In this document: piece by piece, positions 7,585 to 11,914 of the stretch
Layout of the letters: every line of letters starts with the position of its first letter
Numbering within the stretch: the stretch's first letter is position 1
Assembly: GCA_944363755.1 (NCBI GenBank)
Contig: CALVVC010000026.1
Span: 1-11,914 of the forward strand
Direction of reading: 5' to 3'
Origin: an uncultured Bacilli bacterium
Lineage (GTDB): Bacteria; Bacillota_I; Bacilli_A; RF39; UBA660
DNA length: 11,914 nt
Program-made: the position numbers and the translations under genes
The notes under the pieces: generated by a model
The model's input: only the letters and a program-made list of their open reading frames with translations
Told to the model about the DNA's origin: nothing
Databases searched by the model: none

Positions 7585-9414
7585 TTAATCAATCAACGTA
7601 TAAGGTTCACTTATAGTACCACTTCCTCCTTCTATTATAACATCTTTATCAAAATATGCTTTAACTTTTACACCAGCTGTTAAACTATCAGAAGCAGAAG
7701 TTTCTGAATAAGTAAGTGTACCACTAGACCTAACAGCCGCTTTAGTATTAGCACTTCTTGATGAATCAATTAACCAATAGCCTGAATCATTAGAATCTAA
7801 AACTCTAGCACTAAATATATCAAAAGTAGATGGAATAGAAATCAAAAGTTTATATTTCTTTGTATCATGTTTACCTTGATAAGTAATTCTTCCCTCATAT
7901 ATAGGAACACTTATCTTTTTACTAACAAATAATTTTGTATCTATATATCTTGTCATATTATTTTTAATTTTATAGCCAATATTTCCTTCTTGATTAGGAT
8001 TATAAACTTTTGCCTTTTGTTTATTAGTATAACTTATATTAACTTGTTGATTATCACTTTTAAGTACAGAATTCATAATAACTTCTGTCGTACCATCTTC
8101 TAAAATATTACTAATTCTGAATGTATAACCAGAATATGTTACATATTCACCTATTTCTCTTTCATTAAGACTACTACTTCTTCTTCCTTTATTAGATTCA
8201 AGCACCATATAAGGATTAGTATAAGTACCGTCTCCTTCTAATAATGTTATACCCTCTTTCAAAGTAACAGCAGGAACAACATTTAATAAATTAGTTTTAT
8301 CTGATGCTACTAAACTACCTGGGTAAATAGATACATTAGTAATAGCCCAAGCTGTATCATCACTTGCTAAATTAGAATACCAACTAAGGTTAGTCTTATC
8401 AAGATAACTAGAAACACCATCATAACTTAAATTATAATCTTGTATTGATAAAATACCAACTTTTCTTTTAGAAGTTTTTCTTGTACATTCTTTAGTAGAT
8501 ATATTATCTGAAGAAATTACATCATCACACCAATTACTAGATTTAATTAATTTTTGATAACGAGGCTCTAATAAATTATAGAAATAATCATTCAACCACT
8601 TATCTAAAGAACTATCCACAAATCTACCATTATTTGTATAGTCAACATTAGCAAGAGCATCATTACTAACAATAACAACACTTCCATCACTATTCACTTT
8701 AACTATTCTAAATAACATATTATTAAACATTACATAATTATTTACATTTTCACCCCTATAATAACCATTAGTATCTTTTGTCGCTTCTTTAACTACATTA
8801 CTAAATGACTCTTCAACAACAACTTTTCTTTTAACTTCACTTTTATTATTTAAACTATCACTAATAGTATAAGTAACTTCATAAGTACCAACTACATCAG
8901 TATTAACTTCTCCTTTAATTGTAACTTTACTAACATCAATATTCCCATCAGTATCATCAATAACACTTTTAACACCAGGCTCATTATATTTATCACCTTT
9001 ATTTAATTTAATAGTAGTATCTCCAGAAAGAGTAATAACAGGTCCTTCATGATCTGTAGAAGATTCATAACTACCACATTTTAAATAAGTATAAAATTGA
9101 AACTCTCCATCCTTTTTAACAGCTTTCACTGTAGATTCATTCAAATCACATACTTTTTTTGAATAAGGAATATATAAATCGTCAAGATAATCTTCTTTTA
9201 TCAATGTACCAAGATTAACCGATAAAACTCTCCCTTCTTGACTAGGTAAATAGTTCTTATTAATTTGATAATATCGTTCCCCTGCTGCAATAAATTTCTT
9301 TTCATTATCTTTAAATACTTTATTAGGATAATAAAAAGCAAAATATAAAATTACTAATAATAAAAGTAAAACTACTACCGCTATAACTATTCTTATAATC
9401 TTCTTTTTATTCAC
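7585..9414 (-). CDS. Membrane-anchored modular surface protein: pilin-like head, Ig-like domain, two repeated C-terminal modules
   Basis: A protein of 609 residues from GTG 9414, or 612 from GTG 9423 (numbering uses the latter). A Lys-rich start and a long hydrophobic segment (10-31) give an N-in, C-out topology. Residues 38-118 resemble a small pilin-like module seen in many Firmicute surface proteins: AAGERYYQINKNYLP, a leucine-spaced middle and two cysteines (Cys92 and Cys116). Residues about 124-205 form a bacterial Ig-like domain of the DUF5011 type (EPGVKSVIDDTDGNIDV, then GTYEVTYTISDS). Residues about 225-409 and 425-612 are two related modules, each opening with a hydrophobic YxFRI/MLFRI strand and ending with a GxGTxxxPY signature; the first resembles DUF6273-like domains and contains Cys299 and Cys313. 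There is no LPXTG. It sits 16 nt before the sortase gene. It is probably a displayed adhesin or minor pilin-like component; that role is inference. Confidence 0.85.
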   Translation of the reverse strand: MNKKKIIRIVIAVVVLLLLLVILYFAFYYPNKVFKDNEKKFIAAGERYYQINKNYLPSQEGRVLSVNLGTLIKEDYLDDLYIPYSKKVCDLNESTVKAVKKDGEFQFYTYLKCGSYESSTDHEGPVITLSGDTTIKLNKGDKYNEPGVKSVIDDTDGNIDVSKVTIKGEVNTDVVGTYEVTYTISDSLNNKSEVKRKVVVEESFSNVVKEATKDTNGYYRGENVNNYVMFNNMLFRIVKVNSDGSVVIVSNDALANVDYTNNGRFVDSSLDKWLNDYFYNLLEPRYQKLIKSSNWCDDVISSDNISTKECTRKTSKRKVGILSIQDYNLSYDGVSSYLDKTNLSWYSNLASDDTAWAITNVSIYPGSLVASDKTNLLNVVPAVTLKEGITLLEGDGTYTNPYMVLESNKGRRSSSLNEREIGEYVTYSGYTFRISNILEDGTTEVIMNSVLKSDNQQVNISYTNKQKAKVYNPNQEGNIGYKIKNNMTRYIDTKLFVSKKISVPIYEGRITYQGKHDTKKYKLLISIPSTFDIFSARVLDSNDSGYWLIDSSRSANTKAAVRSSGTLTYSETSASDSLTAGVKVKAYFDKDVIIEGGSGTISEPYTLID

Positions 9415-9420
9415 TAATAA

Positions 9421-9430
9421 CACCCTTTCT
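9421..9430 (-). promoter_or_regulatory. Ribosome binding site that decides the start of the modular surface protein
   Basis: AGAAAGGGTG directly follows, and partly overlaps, the TAG stop of the upstream gene and is 6 nt before GTG 9414. The in-frame GTG 9423 is part of this site, so GTG 9414 is the better start. No ATG is available nearby. Confidence 0.65.
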
Positions 9431-10964
9431 ATATTAATTTATATATATATCTTTTATTCCTAAAAGTAAATTCTAAACTTATTTTATTAGAGGAATCTAT
9501 ATCATCAGGGATTTTAAAATATGCATAATTACCAAAATAGTCTCTAGAGACTAAACTATCAGTTAAAATTTCTTTATCTTTACCATTATTTCTCTTATAT
9601 CTTATTGTAGCATATATACTAGAAAAGTCAACAAAACTTTCTCCAGTAAAACTATTACTTGCAAAACTAATTTCTAATATTTTTCCACTAGAAACTAAAA
9701 GAGGCAAATCTCTAGGTCCACAACTATTACTATCACAACTATAAGCACCATAAGTAGTAGAATTAGTTAAATTTACATTAGTTATAGTTATATTATCCCC
9801 AGTAGGAAAAACCATTTTCTCATTTAATTTAGTTTCCTTTACAGTTTCTATTTCACTAACATCTTTAATATTAAGTTTTATCTTTTTTAATAGAACTTTA
9901 TTAGAAACATCAGGATAATACAAAACAAACTTATTAGAATCTATATCTTTAGGAACTTTATATACTAAAATAAAAGTTGTAGAATCAAAAGTATCTAAGT
10001 CTTTATTATTATATGGTTTACCTAAATCAATAAAGTTATCATATTCTCTAGTTACATAATGAAACTCTTCACTTTTATTCATTACTCTAAATCTATCTAA
10101 ATTAATCCCTCTTTTTGAAGCATTATTCTTAACAGTAACATTAATAACAAGGTAATCTTTACTTTTATTAATTATATCTCCATGACTATCTTTATTAGTT
10201 AAATAACTAGAATTAACTGTTATATCATAATAATTAGCAGAAAAAGTATTTCCTTCTTTATAAGTTCTATGTAAAACTCCAAAATAATAATAAGTATAAC
10301 CTGTAATAGATATAAAAAGTATTATAATAATTGCATTACAAATAAGCTTATGTTCATAATAAACATATTTAACATTTCTTATAAATTTTCTAAAATTTCT
10401 TGTTATTTTATCTTTATCAAATTCAATATTTACTTCAAATTCTTCACGGTCTTCTTCTTTTATATCTAAATATTCTTCATCTTCCTTAAAACCAAACTTT
10501 TTAAGATCAATACCTAATATTCTTATACCAAAAATAATAAAGATAACATACTGTGGTAAATAAATAATATTTAATAAATCACGTCCTGCCATTATTGGTG
10601 TAATAGTAGAAAGTTCTGTATAACCTACAAAATAACTTCTAACATAAAGTAAAATACCAAACATAAAAATATATTCTATAACAGGTAATAAATAAATTTT
10701 CCAAGGTTTCTTTTTATATCTTAATAAAACAATTAAAACTATACTAATTATAACTACCAAAATTATAGAAATTAAAAGAAGAGGATTTATATAATTACTT
10801 ATTGGCTCATAATAATCATTATAACTTTCAGTATTTAAAAAATCCGCAACAAAAGTTCTAAGCGATATTATTTTATAAAATATATAAGCACAGATTAATA
10901 TTAAAATTATATGAATTCGTTGAAAATATTGAATTAAAAGAGCATATGGTCTTCTAAATATCAT
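9429..10964 (-). CDS. Five-span membrane protein with two tandem extracellular beta domains (DUF4352-like)
   Basis: A 511-residue protein and the first gene of the operon. Hydrophobic segments lie at about 17-36, 60-82, 91-110, 130-152 and 207-229. A highly charged cytosolic loop (153-205, rich in Asp/Glu/Lys) sits between the fourth and fifth. Residues 230-511 are outside the cell. They contain two similar beta domains: 245-352, with YLVINVTVKNNASKRGINL as in DUF4352-type Ig-like folds, and 380-511. Each ends with a matching KVPKDIDS or KIPDDIDS strand. A Cys410-Cys415 pair lies in the second. I do not recognise a named family for the whole protein. Its place at the head of the operon suggests an envelope component or sensor for the apparatus. 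The start is supported by an AAGGGGTG Shine-Dalgarno 7 nt before ATG 10964. Confidence 0.85.
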   Translation of the reverse strand: MIFRRPYALLIQYFQRIHIILILICAYIFYKIISLRTFVADFLNTESYNDYYEPISNYINPLLLISIILVVIISIVLIVLLRYKKKPWKIYLLPVIEYIFMFGILLYVRSYFVGYTELSTITPIMAGRDLLNIIYLPQYVIFIIFGIRILGIDLKKFGFKEDEEYLDIKEEDREEFEVNIEFDKDKITRNFRKFIRNVKYVYYEHKLICNAIIIILFISITGYTYYYFGVLHRTYKEGNTFSANYYDITVNSSYLTNKDSHGDIINKSKDYLVINVTVKNNASKRGINLDRFRVMNKSEEFHYVTREYDNFIDLGKPYNNKDLDTFDSTTFILVYKVPKDIDSNKFVLYYPDVSNKVLLKKIKLNIKDVSEIETVKETKLNEKMVFPTGDNITITNVNLTNSTTYGAYSCDSNSCGPRDLPLLVSSGKILEISFASNSFTGESFVDFSSIYATIRYKRNNGKDKEILTDSLVSRDYFGNYAYFKIPDDIDSSNKISLEFTFRNKRYIYKLI

Positions 10965-10993
10965 AAGCTACACCCCTTTACTTTACTACTATA

Positions 10994-11022
10994 AGTATAG
11001 ACTATAATTTATCTTTTGAAAA
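10994..11022 (-). promoter_or_regulatory. Candidate promoter of the leftward Tad-like operon
   Basis: Reading leftward, a TTTTCA -35 (11017-11022) and TATACT -10 (10994-10999) are 17 nt apart. An alternative -10, TATAGT, lies at 11001-11006 with a poorer -35. This is the only intergenic space upstream of the nine-gene operon, so its promoter should be here, but the match is moderate. Confidence 0.5.
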
Positions 11023-11054
11023 GTACTAACTTGTTTTTAAGAAAAAACAGTACT
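11022..11054. repeat. Imperfect dyad between the divergent promoters, possible operator
   Basis: Two AGTACT palindromes (11022-11027 and 11049-11054) flank an inner inverted pair TGTTTTT (11032-11038) and AAAAACA (11043-11049). The dyad covers the -35 and spacer of the rightward promoter and touches the leftward -35. Next to it lies CTTTTGAAAAG (11013-11023), another short palindrome. This could bind a dimeric regulator, but short AT-rich palindromes are common in such DNA. Confidence 0.4.
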
Positions 11055-11059
11055 ATAAT
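11031..11059 (+). promoter_or_regulatory. Promoter of the thioredoxin-fold lipoprotein gene
   Basis: A TTGTTT -35 (11031-11036) and a perfect TATAAT -10 (11054-11059) are separated by 17 nt, a near-consensus housekeeping sigma-A promoter. Transcription would start around 11066, giving a short leader of about 18 nt before ATG 11084. Confidence 0.8.
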
Positions 11060-11067
11060 GTTAAATG

Positions 11068-11072
11068 AAAGG
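11068..11072 (+). promoter_or_regulatory. Ribosome binding site of the thioredoxin-fold lipoprotein gene
   Basis: AAAGG lies 11 nt before ATG 11084 and only 2 nt before the alternative GTG 11075, which makes the ATG the likely start. It falls just after the predicted transcription start, so the leader is very short. Confidence 0.6.
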
Positions 11073-11083
11073 TAGTGCTTCTT

Positions 11084-11485
11084 ATGAAAAAAATAAAATT
11101 TTTATTAATAGTAATGTTTTCTATAATATTAACAGGTTGTGGAAATGATAATAGTATTACTGAAATTGATTATAGTAAATTAGAAAGTATGATAAATAAT
11201 GAAGAAAGTTTTATCTTAGAAGTAGTTCAAACTGGATGTATGCATTGTGAAGAATTCTCCCCTAGGTTAAAAGCAGTATTAAAGACAAATGATAAAGAAG
11301 CTTATTCTCTTAATCTATATAATTTAAACGAAGAAGAAAGAAAAGAATTTAATGAATTAACAACAAGTGTAAGTGGTACTCCTACAGTTTTATATTTCGA
11401 AAAAGGAAAAGAAACATCTCACAAACTAAATGGAGCGGTATCTAATGAAAAAATAGAAGAATTTTTAGAAAAGATAGAAAAATAA
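11084..11485 (+). CDS. Thioredoxin-fold lipoprotein
   Basis: A 133-residue lipoprotein. A Lys-rich start and hydrophobic core lead to a lipobox LTGC (16-19), so Cys19 should be lipidated and the protein held on the outer face of the membrane. The mature domain has the thioredoxin active site CMHC (Cys52 and Cys55, in QTGCMHCEEF) and the matching cis-proline motif GTPT (Pro100). It should exchange thiols and disulfides in extracytoplasmic proteins. The domain is short (about 105 residues), the minimal thioredoxin fold. It is transcribed divergently from the Tad-like operon from its own promoter and ends at a terminator. The ATG at 11084 is preferred over an in-frame GTG at 11075, because the AAAGG Shine-Dalgarno (11068-11072) would be only 2 nt from the GTG. 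Whether it acts on the Cys-rich products of the neighbouring operon is inference. Confidence 0.9.
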   Translation: MKKIKFLLIVMFSIILTGCGNDNSITEIDYSKLESMINNEESFILEVVQTGCMHCEEFSPRLKAVLKTNDKEAYSLNLYNLNEEERKEFNELTTSVSGTPTVLYFEKGKETSHKLNGAVSNEKIEEFLEKIEK

Positions 11486-11514
11486 ATAGACTACAAAGCC
11501 TATTTATTTTTTTT
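11478..11514. terminator. Bidirectional intrinsic terminator between the lipoprotein gene and typA
   Basis: A perfect 12-bp inverted repeat (11478-11489 with 11500-11511) surrounds a 10-nt loop. The rightward strand ends in a run of eight T (11507-11514) and the leftward strand has five T after the hairpin. The arms include the stop codons of both convergent genes (TAA 11483-11485 and TAG 11500-11502). The stem is AT-only apart from one G-C pair. Confidence 0.8.
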
Positions 11515-11914
11515 AGCATCACTTTTTTTTCGTTCTTCTGTATTTAAAATACGTTTTCTAAGTCTAATAAAGTTAGGAGTAACTTCTACAAGTTCATCTG
11601 AGTTTATATAGTCAAGAGCATATTCTAAAGTAATAGGACGAGGTCTTTTTAAGACAACAGTATGATCACTTCCAGCAGCCCGCATATTAGTAAGTTGTTT
11701 ACCTTTAACTACATTAACAGCAAGATCATTATCACGGTTACACTCTCCTATTATCATACCCTCATATACTTCTGTACCAGGTTCAATAAACATAGTACCA
11801 CGATCTTCAAGGTTACCTATTGCATAGGCAGTAGAGTTACCATTTTCAACTGATACAAGTACTCCAAGTTTACGTTCTCCAATATCTACATTTTCATATG
11901 GTTTATAAGAACTA
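11500..11914 (-). CDS. typA: Translational GTPase TypA/BipA, C-terminal part only
   Basis: The reading frame runs from the right window edge leftwards to TAG 11500-11502, giving the last 137 codons. The sequence matches the conserved C-terminal region of TypA/BipA: ERKLGVLVSVENG, IGNLEDRGTMFIEPGTEVYE, GMIIGECNRDNDLAVNV, KGKQLTNMRAAGSD and the terminal ELVEVTPNFIRLRKRIL block, followed by a short Lys-rich tail. TypA is a ribosome-binding translational GTPase of the EF-G family involved in ribosome assembly and stress adaptation. The GTPase domain and domains II-III lie outside the window. It is convergent with the thioredoxin lipoprotein gene and shares a terminator with it. It looks like ordinary chromosomal sequence and marks the edge of the accessory operon. 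Confidence 0.97.
   Translation of the reverse strand, partial: SSYKPYENVDIGERKLGVLVSVENGNSTAYAIGNLEDRGTMFIEPGTEVYEGMIIGECNRDNDLAVNVVKGKQLTNMRAAGSDHTVVLKRPRPITLEYALDYINSDELVEVTPNFIRLRKRILNTEERKKSDAKKNK

Noticed and set aside
9232..9249. LPSQEG in the modular surface protein as a possible sortase motif
   Set aside because: It lies near the N-terminus (residues 59-64), just after the membrane anchor, with no following hydrophobic stretch or basic tail.
11662..11853. A rightward frame of 63 codons opposite typA
   Set aside because: It is antisense to conserved TypA sequence and resembles no protein.
1..11914. Mycoplasma-type code (TGA as Trp)
   Set aside because: All genes read through in full with TGG as Trp and no in-frame TGA; absence of TGA stops alone does not show recoding.
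1..11914. CRISPR arrays, insertion sequences, tRNA or rRNA genes, attachment sites
   Set aside because: No spaced direct repeats, transposase-like protein, terminal inverted repeats or structured RNA genes were found; the window is almost entirely coding.

Overview
The window is strongly AT-rich. It has tightly packed genes, Gram-positive style Shine-Dalgarno sites (AAAGGAG, AAGGAGG, GAGGAGG), a sortase, a lipobox lipoprotein and a TypA/BipA GTPase of ordinary bacterial type. This points to a low-GC Firmicute, most plausibly an uncultured gut Bacilli or Mollicutes-related lineage; that placement is inference. Tryptophan is encoded by TGG and no TGA interrupts a gene, so the standard bacterial code applies. 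None of the ten stop codons visible in the window is TGA.

Positions 1-10964 hold one dense leftward operon of nine genes, with gaps of 23 nt or less or short overlaps. In transcription order they are: a five-segment membrane protein with an extracellular region (511 aa); a membrane-anchored modular protein with a pilin-like head, an Ig-like domain and two further surface modules (about 609 aa); a class B-like sortase; a very large secreted cysteine-rich protein (about 922 aa); a small TadE-like single-span protein; a CpaB/RcpC protein; a CpaF/TadA ATPase; TadB; and TadC, which runs off the left end. The last four are the core of a Tad (tight adherence) type IV pilus or type II secretion-like machine. 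The first four are accessory surface proteins that are not standard Tad parts.

Positions 10965-11083 are a short divergent control region. It has a near-consensus rightward promoter, a weaker leftward promoter and a dyad overlapping both. To the right lies a small thioredoxin-fold lipoprotein with a CMHC active site (11084-11485). Next comes a hairpin terminator shared with the convergent typA gene, of which only the last 137 codons are present (11500-11914).

Working model (inference): the ATPase CpaF and the two TadB/TadC platform proteins drive assembly or export. CpaB and the TadE-like protein are structural parts. The Cys-rich protein and the modular protein are the exposed products. The embedded sortase may join or anchor a component through a non-standard signal, and the thioredoxin lipoprotein could handle disulfides in the exported proteins. 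No Flp pilin, prepilin peptidase, TadZ or LPXTG-type substrate is visible here, though some could lie beyond the left edge.
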